Part shown: positions 46,166 to 54,723 of the stretch, one piece after another | How the letters are laid out: every line of letters begins with the position of its first letter | Position numbering within the stretch: position 1 is the stretch's first letter | Source of the DNA: Citrifermentans bremense | GTDB taxonomy: Bacteria; Desulfobacterota; Desulfuromonadia; Geobacterales; Geobacteraceae | Reading direction: 5' to 3' | DNA length: 64,000 nucleotides | Assembly (NCBI RefSeq): GCF_014218275.1 | Contig: NZ_AP023213.1 | Coordinates: 1,280,001 to 1,344,000 of the forward strand | Made by a program: the position numbers and the translations under genes | Notes under the pieces: model-generated | What the model was told of the DNA's origin: nothing | Database searches by the model: none | What the model saw: the letters and a program-made list of their open reading frames with translations, nothing else

Positions 46166-47635
46166 CTATCTCATCATCTCGAAGTGCCTTTCCTCGCAGG
46201 TCTCGTCCACTATGTCTATGAACTGGTTGCAGATGGTCGAGACTATGTTCAGCACCCCCTGGTAGCCGATAAGCGGCACCCGGTGCAGGTTCACCCGGTC
46301 GAAGACCGGGAAGCCGAAACGGAACAGCGGGATCTTCGCGTCGCGCGCCAGGAACTTGCCGTGGGTATCGCCGATCACCGCGTCCACCGGGTCGGTCATC
46401 ACCAGGCTCCTGAGGTGCCAAAGGTCCTTGTTGATGTAGACCGTTCCCCCCTGGCCGTAGGGGGATGCGGCCAAAAGGGCGTTCAGCTCCTTCTCAAGCT
46501 TCTTGCTCCCCTTGGAACAGAGGATGTGGTGCGGCCTCGCCCCCATCTCCAGGAGGAAGGAGACGTACCCCAGGAGGTAGTCCGGGTCGCCGTAGAGGGC
46601 GAACTTCTTGCCGTGCATGTACTGGTGCGCGTCGGTCATCAGGTCGACCGCCCTGCCGCGCTCGGCCTTGAGGGACTCCGGGACCGGCTTTCCGAAGAGC
46701 TCCGAGATCTGCATCAGCAGGGCGTCGGTCTTGGCGATCCCGAAAGGCATCGGCAGGGCCGCGTGCTTGCCGGCGAAGTTGTCCCTGATCCAGGCGAAGG
46801 TCTTGCTGGTGGAATAGGTGCCGAGCGCCACGGTGGCCTTCCCGTTGATGGAGTCGGCGGCGTCGTCGAGCCTGGTGCCGCCAGGATAAGGTCGGTAGAC
46901 GCCGTCGTTGGGGGAGTCGAAGACATCGGAGATGTCACCCAATAGCGTGAAGGGGATGCCGAAAGCCTCAAGGATCCTCTTGTACTCGCGGTAGTTCCCG
47001 GTGTTGGCGTCGAAGCCGGCGATGAGGTTGAGTTTTCCGGTGCAGCGCCCCTCCACCTGTTTCCCCTCGGTCAGCGTCTGCAGGATGGAGACGAGCATGG
47101 CATCGTAGCCGTGGACATGCGAGCCGTTGAAGCTCGGGGTGTTGGCGTAGGGGACGGGGAACTCCTTGGGGATGAGCTCCTTCTGCTTGGCGTTCCTGAT
47201 GAAAGCGGTCAGGTCGTCGCCGATGATCTCGGGCATGCAGGAGGTAAAAACGGCGATCATCTTCGGCTTGTAGAGCGCGTAGGCGTTTTCCAGCCCCTCG
47301 TGCAGGTTGCTCTGGCCGCCGAACACCGCTCCGTCCTCGGTCATGGCGTCGGAGACCGCCGGCGCCGGCTCCCTGAAGTGGCGGTTCAAAGTGGAGCGGT
47401 AGTAGGAGGCGCACCCCTGGGAGCCGTGCACGAAGGGAAGGGTCCCCTCGAAGCCGTGCGCCGCCAGCTCGGCCCCCAGCGGCTGGCAGGCGTGCGCGGG
47501 GTTGATGGTGAGCGCGGTACGGGCGAAGTTCTTTTCCTTGTACTCCTCGGTATTGATCCAGGCCGCAACCCTCCGCACCTCCGCCTCGGGGGTCTCGGTG
47601 ACAGGTTTGACTGCTAGTCCAAGATTGTTAGCCAT
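46166..47635 (-). CDS. nifK: Nitrogenase molybdenum-iron protein beta chain
   Basis: A 489-residue beta subunit of dinitrogenase. The P-cluster Cys are C50 (PAHACQPLG), C75 (GSQGCASYYRS) and C133 (TSCMPEIIGDD). The short N-terminus without the extended arm of Azotobacter NifK groups it with the shorter nitrogenase types (about 455-490 residues). The region RPYPGGTRLDDAADSINGKAT (in part) is typical. It follows nifD after a gap of about 190 bases that contains a repeat. The ATG has a ggagata-type ribosome site. Confidence 0.97.
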   Translation of the reverse strand: MANNLGLAVKPVTETPEAEVRRVAAWINTEEYKEKNFARTALTINPAHACQPLGAELAAHGFEGTLPFVHGSQGCASYYRSTLNRHFREPAPAVSDAMTEDGAVFGGQSNLHEGLENAYALYKPKMIAVFTSCMPEIIGDDLTAFIRNAKQKELIPKEFPVPYANTPSFNGSHVHGYDAMLVSILQTLTEGKQVEGRCTGKLNLIAGFDANTGNYREYKRILEAFGIPFTLLGDISDVFDSPNDGVYRPYPGGTRLDDAADSINGKATVALGTYSTSKTFAWIRDNFAGKHAALPMPFGIAKTDALLMQISELFGKPVPESLKAERGRAVDLMTDAHQYMHGKKFALYGDPDYLLGYVSFLLEMGARPHHILCSKGSKKLEKELNALLAASPYGQGGTVYINKDLWHLRSLVMTDPVDAVIGDTHGKFLARDAKIPLFRFGFPVFDRVNLHRVPLIGYQGVLNIVSTICNQFIDIVDETCEERHFEMMR

Positions 47636-47707
47636 TGCGTATCTCCTTCGGTGGGAGACTCATCCGTCACACCACCAGGTGGTTTTGAAGGCAGGCCGAC
47701 TGCTTCC

Positions 47708-47790
47708 TCGCCCCCTGGAAGAGGGCGGGGGTAGGGCACTGCCACGAAGTGCGAGCTTCTCTCACCCCGCTCTCCGTTGGGGAGAGGGGA
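47708..47790. repeat. C/G-rich repeat between nifD and nifK
   Basis: The segments ccccctggaagagggcgggg and ctctccgttggggagagggg resemble the repeats at 17,085 and 42,821. They can form two hairpins in the nifD-nifK intercistronic RNA. No T run is present on the minus strand. Confidence 0.5.
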
Positions 47791-47825
47791 CGCATAAGGG
47801 GGAGGAAGATATCGTGGGGCTGCTG

Positions 47826-49271
47826 CTAGAACGGGGCCTGTACCAGGTTCCAGGTCGGGCTGTTGATCGCCATGTCGATGTCCCTGGCGAAGATCGGGAA
47901 CCCCAGGTAGCCGTGGTAGGGGCCGGAGTAGTCCCAGCTGTGCATCTGGCGGAAGGGAATCGCCATCTTCTGGAACAGGTACTTCTCCTTGATGCCGGAG
48001 GCGACCAGGTCCGGCTTGAGAACGTGGGCGAACTGCTCCAGCTCTAGCTCCGAAGCGTCGTCGTAGACCACGGTGGCGTCCGGCATCTCCGGCGCCGTCC
48101 GGTCGTAGTCGTCGCTGTGGGCGAACTCGTACCCGGAGCCGACGCAGATCATGCCGAGGTCCTCGTAGGCGTTAATCGTGTGGCGGGGGCGGAGCCCGCC
48201 GACGTAGAGCATCACCTTCTTCCCTTCCAGCCTCGGGCGGTATTCGTCGATCACGGCCTGCATCTGGGCGTCGTACTTGGCGATCACTGCTTCGACCTTC
48301 TCCTTGATGGAGTCGTCAAAGAGCTCGGCGAGCTTTCTCAGGCTCTCCCTGATCTTGCTCGGGCCGAAGAAGTTGAGTTCGATCCAGGGTATGCCGTATT
48401 TTTCCTCCATCACCTTGCACATGTAGTTCATGGAGCGGTAGCAGTGGATCACGTTGAGCTTCACCTGGTGGGTGGCGGCGATCTTCTCCATCTCGCCGTC
48501 GCCGGTCCAGACGGACTTGACGTTGAAGCCGCACTCCTCGAGAAGGGGCTTCGTGGACCAGGCGTCGCCGCCTATGTTGTACTCGCCGATCAGGGCGATG
48601 TCGTAGGGGCCGACCGGCTCGGGGAACTCGCGGGTCTCGATGATGTAGTCGCGGATTGTGTCGTTGGAGATGTGGTGCCCCAGGGACTGGGACACCCCGC
48701 GGAACCCCTCACAGTTGCAGGGGATGATCGGGAGATCCAGCTCCGCGGCGGAGGCCTTGGCTACGGCGTTGATGTCGTCGCCGATGAGCCCCACCGGGCA
48801 TTCGGAGAGGACCGAGATCCCCTTGGCGAGCGGGAAGAGCTCTTTGGCTTCCCTGAGCAGCACGGAGAGCTTCTTGTCGCCGCCGTAGACCACGTCCTTT
48901 TCCTGGAAATCGGAGGTGAACTGCATGGCGAAGTTGGTGACGCCGTTGATGCCGCTCATCAGGTTCCTCCTGGTGCCCCAGGAGTACCAGCCGCACCCGA
49001 CCGGCCCGTGGGAGACGTGGACCATGTCGCGGATCGGGCCCCAGACGACCCCTTTGGCGCCGGCATAGGCGCAGCCGCGGGCGCTCATCACCCCGGGCAC
49101 CGTCTTCTTGTTCGATTTGACGCAGGCGCAGCCGGAGGCCTGGTCGTTGGGCGCCAGGTGCGGCGCACGCTTCTTCCTTCCCTTCTCGGGGTATGACTCA
49201 AGGACTTTGTCGATCATCTGCTGGGTCGACTCCTTGGTGATCCCTTCAACTTTCGTGATCTCTTTGGACAT
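47826..49271 (-). CDS. nifD: Nitrogenase molybdenum-iron protein alpha chain
   Basis: A 481-residue alpha subunit of dinitrogenase. The P-cluster Cys are C67 (SARGCAYAG), C93 ([15 protein letters not shown]) and C158 ([11 protein letters not shown]). FeMo-co ligands are the Cys in HCYRSMNYM and the His in [15 protein letters not shown], and the substrate-side His is in [11 protein letters not shown]. All are intact, and the motif set is that of the molybdenum enzyme, not the Vnf or Anf types. The ATG at 49271 has aaaggag seven bases upstream. It lies after nifH with a strong hairpin in the gap. Confidence 0.98.
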   Translation of the reverse strand: MSKEITKVEGITKESTQQMIDKVLESYPEKGRKKRAPHLAPNDQASGCACVKSNKKTVPGVMSARGCAYAGAKGVVWGPIRDMVHVSHGPVGCGWYSWGTRRNLMSGINGVTNFAMQFTSDFQEKDVVYGGDKKLSVLLREAKELFPLAKGISVLSECPVGLIGDDINAVAKASAAELDLPIIPCNCEGFRGVSQSLGHHISNDTIRDYIIETREFPEPVGPYDIALIGEYNIGGDAWSTKPLLEECGFNVKSVWTGDGEMEKIAATHQVKLNVIHCYRSMNYMCKVMEEKYGIPWIELNFFGPSKIRESLRKLAELFDDSIKEKVEAVIAKYDAQMQAVIDEYRPRLEGKKVMLYVGGLRPRHTINAYEDLGMICVGSGYEFAHSDDYDRTAPEMPDATVVYDDASELELEQFAHVLKPDLVASGIKEKYLFQKMAIPFRQMHSWDYSGPYHGYLGFPIFARDIDMAINSPTWNLVQAPF

Positions 49272-49360
49272 GCAAAACTCCTTTGGCTGAAGCTGTCGGC
49301 TAAAGGGAGGCCAAGCTTTCCCCACCACAGCAATCGCCTTCAGTAACGTATGGGGTATCC

Positions 49361-49410
49361 GGCAGGGGGAAGGGGGCGGGCCGAGGGGGGCGGCACCCCT
49401 TTCCCCCGCC
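49361..49410 (-). repeat. GC-rich hairpin between nifH and nifD
   Basis: The minus-strand segments ggcgggggaaagggg and cccccttccccctgcc are nearly complementary and begin three bases after the nifH stop. There is no T run. Its place suggests an mRNA-stabilising or processing hairpin that could raise NifH over NifDK. Confidence 0.6.
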
Positions 49411-49413
49411 GCG

Positions 49414-50526
<1,113 letters not shown>

Positions 50527-50527
50527 T

Positions 50528-50546
50528 TAGCAGCTACCGTGCCAAC
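50528..50546 (-). promoter_or_regulatory. Sigma-54 promoter of nifH
   Basis: On the minus strand, ttggcacggtagctgcta has GG (50543-50542) and GC (50531-50530) ten bases apart and a perfect TGGCAC. The start should fall at about 50,518, giving a leader of about 235 bases. Between this site and modC (50547-50651) no gene is seen. Confidence 0.85.
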
Positions 50547-50651
50547 TTCTAAGTTGCTGAAACTCCTTATCGTTCTCTTCCGGTTCTACCCTATGGCCTC
50601 GTATACGGGGGCAACTGCCCATCTTTTAATCATCGCGCCCGCAGCTAGCTT

Positions 50652-51719
50652 TTACCGGCCGTCACCCCGCACCCGGCGGAAAGCCGAGGCTTTGATCGCT
50701 GCGTACACCTCGCTTCCGACGGCTATCTGCAGTTCCTCCAAGGCTTGCTGCACCAGTTCCGCCACCAGGCGGTTGGTGCCGCACGCAAGTTCGACGCCGA
50801 CCCGGTTGCCGGAGGTAAAGATGCCGGCCACATTGCACTTCAGCAGGTTTCTGGCGCTGATGGCCTCGGGATGCTTCCTGAAAAGGATGATGTCCTTGGA
50901 GGAGAGTTGGAACACCGCTTGCTTTTCATCGCTTCCTGCCGATATCAATAGCCGGTCGTCTCCCCAACGGTACGAGAACAGGTCGCCGCTGGAGCAGGCG
51001 TCCTGGAGGTTCAGCTGGTTGATGTAACCGATCTTGCTTTGCCCCATGCGGGAGCGCGCGACCTGTTCCGAGCTGGTCCGCTCGACCACCTCGCCCCGGG
51101 ATAGCACCAGGACCTCCTCCGCCATCAGTCGCATCTCGGTAAGGGAGTGCGAGATGAAGAGGTAGGGTATGCCGAACTGTTCGCTCACCGCTTTTAGGTA
51201 AGGGATGATCTGGAACCTGAGCCCGTCGTCGAGTGCGGAGAGCGGCTCGTCCATCAGCAGCAGGCGCGGGTTGGCCAGGAGGGCGCGCCCAAGGGCGACG
51301 CGCTGCCTTTCCCCGCCGGAGAGGAGGTTGACCCCTCTTTTCAGGAGATCTTTCAGTTCCAGTATCTCGACCAGCAGGCCGAAATCCGTCACGCGGTTTT
51401 CGGGGAGGCAGCGCCTAAGGCCGTAGAGGAGATTGGACTTCACGCTCAGGTGGGGAAAGAGACAGGGGTGCTGGAAGACCACCGCGACCCGTCGCCGCTC
51501 CGCCGGCAGGTCGATACTTTTGCTGCTGCTGAACAGGGGCTCGCCATCGAGGACGATCTCTCCCCGGTCCGGCTGCTGCAACCCGGCAAGCAGCGCGACC
51601 AGTGTGGATTTCCCGCTTCCGGACGCGCCGAAGATGCCGGTGCGTTCGCCGACCAGGGTGAAATCGACCGAAAGCGAAAAACTTCCCAGTTGCTTGACCG
51701 CGGCCATACGGAGTTCCAC
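50652..51719 (-). CDS. modC: Molybdate ABC transporter ATP-binding protein
   Basis: A 355-residue ModC, the ATPase of the molybdate importer. Walker A is GASGSGKST, the signature motif LSGGERQRVALGRALL, and Walker B LLLMDEPLSALD with the following His switch in FISHSL. The C-terminal TOBE/MOP domain (about residues 285-350) senses oxyanion. The GTG at 51719 has gggaggg upstream and lies one base after the modB stop; an ATG five codons in is the alternative. It ends the nifV-modABC unit, whose transcript could run on toward nifH. Confidence 0.93.
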   Translation of the reverse strand: MELRMAAVKQLGSFSLSVDFTLVGERTGIFGASGSGKSTLVALLAGLQQPDRGEIVLDGEPLFSSSKSIDLPAERRRVAVVFQHPCLFPHLSVKSNLLYGLRRCLPENRVTDFGLLVEILELKDLLKRGVNLLSGGERQRVALGRALLANPRLLLMDEPLSALDDGLRFQIIPYLKAVSEQFGIPYLFISHSLTEMRLMAEEVLVLSRGEVVERTSSEQVARSRMGQSKIGYINQLNLQDACSSGDLFSYRWGDDRLLISAGSDEKQAVFQLSSKDIILFRKHPEAISARNLLKCNVAGIFTSGNRVGVELACGTNRLVAELVQQALEELQIAVGSEVYAAIKASAFRRVRGDGR

Positions 51720-51720
51720 G

Positions 51721-52404
51721 TCACGCCCTCCCTGACAGCCTGCCGCTGGCAGCCTCGTGCAGGCAAAGAACGACCAGGGAAATGGCCACCGAGACCACGC
51801 ACAGAGTCAGGGCCGGAGGCTCCCCGGAGGGCGAACCGGCGTAATCGTAGATGGCCAGTGGAATGGTCTGGGTGACGCCGGGTATGTTGCCGGCCACGAT
51901 GATGGTAGCGCCGAATTCTCCCAGGCTCCTGGCGAACGTGAGGGCGCAACCGGCGAGAATGCCGCGCAGCGAGAGTGGGAGGATGATGCTGCACAGGGCA
52001 TCGAACCGGCAGGCCCCAAGAGAGCGGGCGGCAAGGATCAGCTGGCGATCAACGGACTCCATGCCGAGGCGTATCGACCGTACCAGGAGCGGGAAACCTA
52101 CCACCGCGGAGGCTATGACCGCTGCTTTCCAGGTGAAGATGAGCTGAAGGCCAATCGAATCCAGCAATTGCCCCAGCCACCCCTTTTTCCCGAGCAGGAT
52201 CAGCAACAGGTACCCCACCACGACGGGCGGCAGCGCCAGCGGGAGGTTGATGAGGACCTCGAAAAGAACCTTGCCCCGGAAGTTGTAAAAGGAGAGGAGA
52301 TAGGCGGCGATCATCCCGAAAGGAAGCGATACGACCATGGCCGCCAAGGAGACCTTGAGCGAGAGCGCGATGACCTCAAAATCCGAAGGAGATAGCAAAA
52401 ACAT
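51721..52404 (-). CDS. modB: Molybdate ABC transporter permease
   Basis: A 227-residue ModB with five to six membrane helices. The ABC-permease EAA loop appears as ARSLGACRFDALCSIILPLS, and INLPLALPPVVVGYLLL is typical of ModB. It pairs with ModC in the inner membrane to import molybdate. It lies between modA (about 70 bases upstream) and modC (one base downstream) in the usual order. Confidence 0.94.
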   Translation of the reverse strand: MFLLSPSDFEVIALSLKVSLAAMVVSLPFGMIAAYLLSFYNFRGKVLFEVLINLPLALPPVVVGYLLLILLGKKGWLGQLLDSIGLQLIFTWKAAVIASAVVGFPLLVRSIRLGMESVDRQLILAARSLGACRFDALCSIILPLSLRGILAGCALTFARSLGEFGATIIVAGNIPGVTQTIPLAIYDYAGSPSGEPPALTLCVVSVAISLVVLCLHEAASGRLSGRA

Positions 52405-52473
52405 GATCTTGTCCTTTGCCCCTCCTGTGCGGAGAGCGGTTAAGGCTGCGTCATTTCATGGCCTCTGCTGGCG

Positions 52474-53226
52474 TTACTTCAGGGCGAACCCGTACTTCCT
52501 GAGGGTTTCCCTGGCAACATCGCCGCGCAGGTACTTGAAGAAGGAGGCGGCATCTCTGTTTGCGGCACCGGCCACTGTGAGGGCCATCGGATATGTCACC
52601 TCGGGGTACAGGCTTTGCGGAACAGTGAACAGTATCTTTGCCGCGCTAGCCTGCATGGCATCGGTCCGATACACGAAAGCCCCCGCGACTTCTCCCCGCT
52701 CGGCGTACATCAGGCAATCCCGCACATCCCTTGCCATGACGAGCTTGTGCGAAAGCTGTTTCTCGAGGCCGGCTCTTTTAATCGCTTCACCGGCATAGGC
52801 GCCGGCAGGAACGCTCTTCGGGCTGCCGATGGCGATCCTCGCGAGCCTTGGGAGATCCGACATGCCGCGCACCTTGAGCGCCGGGTCGCCAGCAAAGACT
52901 AAACTGTTGTAGGCGAAGGTTGCGACGGTGGCTTTGTCGGTGACTCCCTTGTTCTTGAGGTACTCCATCCATTCCAGGTTGGCGGAGATGAAGATGTCGA
53001 CAGGAGCGCCGTTCTCGACCTGCTTGGCCAGAGCACCCGATGCACCGAAATTTTTCCGGAATGTCACCCCGGGATTGTTCCTGGCGAAGCCGTCGGCAAG
53101 CTCATCGATGACCTCCTTCAAACTGGCGGCGACGGAGAGATGAACCTCCCCCGCCGAGGCGCTTGAGGCAAATACCAGGGCCGCAAGAGTGACAAGCGAC
53201 AGAAATACCAGACGATAATTTCCCAT
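52474..53226 (-). CDS. modA: Molybdate-binding periplasmic protein
   Basis: A 250-residue periplasmic binding protein. The signal peptide is MGNYRLVFLSLVTLAALVFA with cleavage near ASA-GEV. The mature start VHLSVAASLKEVIDELADGF and the segments NFGASGALAKQVENGAPVDIF and NSLVFAG are diagnostic of ModA. Ser and main-chain groups in ASL and GASGAL bind the oxyanion. The ATG at 53226 has aaaggagcc before it. It follows nifV by 32 bases, linking molybdenum uptake to homocitrate synthesis in one transcript. Confidence 0.95.
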   Translation of the reverse strand: MGNYRLVFLSLVTLAALVFASSASAGEVHLSVAASLKEVIDELADGFARNNPGVTFRKNFGASGALAKQVENGAPVDIFISANLEWMEYLKNKGVTDKATVATFAYNSLVFAGDPALKVRGMSDLPRLARIAIGSPKSVPAGAYAGEAIKRAGLEKQLSHKLVMARDVRDCLMYAERGEVAGAFVYRTDAMQASAAKILFTVPQSLYPEVTYPMALTVAGAANRDAASFFKYLRGDVARETLRKYGFALK

Positions 53227-53258
53227 GGTTGGGCTCCTTTGCAGCACTGTCTTGGTCG

Positions 53259-54404
53259 TCAGGCCGCGGCTAGGGTGAGGGTTTCGTGCAATCGGATCAG
53301 ATCCTGTGGCTGTAGCGGCCCCTTGATCAGCTGCGAGGCGCTCCTCACCCTGGCCATCAGCTTCTGCGCCTCCTCGATCGAAAGCGGGATGCCGATCTGC
53401 CGATAACACTCGACGATGCCGTTAGTCCCCGAGTGTTTGCCGGCAACGATATGCCGGCTGAGCCCTACCTCCTCCGGCGGAAACACTTCGTAAATGGCCG
53501 GGTTCTTCAGGACTCCGTCCGCATGCACCCCTGATTCGTGGGAAAAAACCCTCTCCCCGACCACCGCTTTCCAGGCGGGAACTCCGCGGTTCGACGCCTT
53601 TCCCACCAGCCGGGAGATGGCGGACAGGCGCCTGGTGTCGATGCCGACGTCGATGCCGCAAGCGACCTTGAGCGCCATGACCACCTCTTCGAGAGCTGCG
53701 TTGCCCGCCCTCTCACCGAGGCCGTTCACCGTGGTGCTTATGTAGCTCGCCCCACCCCTGAACCCCGCCAGTGCGTTGGCTGTCGCCAGCCCGAGATCGT
53801 TGTGGGCATGCACCTCGACGTCGAACTGCGGTACTGCTGCCGTAAGGGCCGCCACCTTTTCCTGCATGGTGAAGGGGTCGAGAATCCCGAGCGTGTCGCA
53901 GAAGCGGAACCGGTCGGCGCCGTTTTCCTTGGCGATCTGCATGAGCTCGCCAAGGAAGGAGAGGTCGGCGCGGCTCGCGTCTTCGCCGCCGACGCAGACG
54001 TAGAGCCCGCGGCTCTTGGCGAAGCCAAGCGCGCGCCTGAGTTGCTCCTTTACCCATTCGCGGCTTTTGTTGATCTTGTTCTCGATCATGATGTCGGAGA
54101 CGCAAAGGGAAATGTCGACGGCGGTGATGCCGCAGGAGATGCTGGCGTCGATGTCCGGGATCAGCGCCCGGTTCCAGGTGATGAGCCTTGCGGAGAGCCC
54201 CAGGTCCACCAGGGCCCGTATCGAACTGCGCTCTTCCTTACCCATGGCCGGGATGCCGCACTCCAGTTCGTGGACCCCCATGGCGTCGAGCTTTCTGGCT
54301 ATGGCTATCTTTTCCTTGGCGCTGAAGACGACACCGGCGGTCTGTTCGCCATCCCGGAGGGTGGTGTCGCCAATGAAGACGGGTTTTGCTGGCAGTACAT
54401 TCAT
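53259..54404 (-). CDS. nifV: Homocitrate synthase NifV
   Basis: A 381-residue homocitrate synthase, condensing acetyl-CoA and 2-oxoglutarate to the organic ligand of FeMo-co. The TIM-barrel motifs IGDTTLRDGEQTAGVVFS, ECGIPAMG, the metal ligands in EVHAHNDLGLATANAL, and the SHESGVHADG C-terminal motif are present. The context with mod and nif genes favours NifV over isopropylmalate or lysine-pathway enzymes. An aggcg-rich ribosome site (gggagg) precedes the ATG. A sigma-54 promoter lies about 42 bases upstream. It heads the nifV-modABC operon. Confidence 0.95.
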   Translation of the reverse strand: MNVLPAKPVFIGDTTLRDGEQTAGVVFSAKEKIAIARKLDAMGVHELECGIPAMGKEERSSIRALVDLGLSARLITWNRALIPDIDASISCGITAVDISLCVSDIMIENKINKSREWVKEQLRRALGFAKSRGLYVCVGGEDASRADLSFLGELMQIAKENGADRFRFCDTLGILDPFTMQEKVAALTAAVPQFDVEVHAHNDLGLATANALAGFRGGASYISTTVNGLGERAGNAALEEVVMALKVACGIDVGIDTRRLSAISRLVGKASNRGVPAWKAVVGERVFSHESGVHADGVLKNPAIYEVFPPEEVGLSRHIVAGKHSGTNGIVECYRQIGIPLSIEEAQKLMARVRSASQLIKGPLQPQDLIRLHETLTLAAA

Positions 54405-54445
54405 CGTCGCCTCCCGAAGGTCCGTGGTTCCCTTTGGGGCAGGGA

Positions 54446-54463
54446 TAGCAGAAGGTATGCCAG
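54446..54463 (-). promoter_or_regulatory. Sigma-54 promoter of nifV-modABC
   Basis: On the minus strand, ctggcataccttctgcta has GG (54461-54460) and GC (54449-54448) ten bases apart. The short leader of about 30 bases has no room for a terminator, unlike nifH and nifB. The right part of the 320-base gap holds a possible plus-strand promoter (ttgaca at 54650, 17 bases, taatct) for the kinase gene. Confidence 0.75.
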
Positions 54464-54723
54464 CGGATCTGCTTTGCGAAGCTGAGTTCGGGTAAAGCGG
54501 CGTGGAATAAGGCTTTTTTAGTGGCGCAGGAGCCGGGGCAAAGCCGCGCCGTCTGTTCCGGACCGATGCATCTGTGGGCTGTCAGCTTAAAGTAGTGGCA
54601 GAAGGGCAATCGGAACAGGAGGCTACACTGCAAACAAGCCCGGAATCCTTTGACATTCTATTTCCCTTGTCTTAATCTTCTTCGGTATTCAACGCAGCAG
54701 GAACTATAAAAACGGGGTATGGC

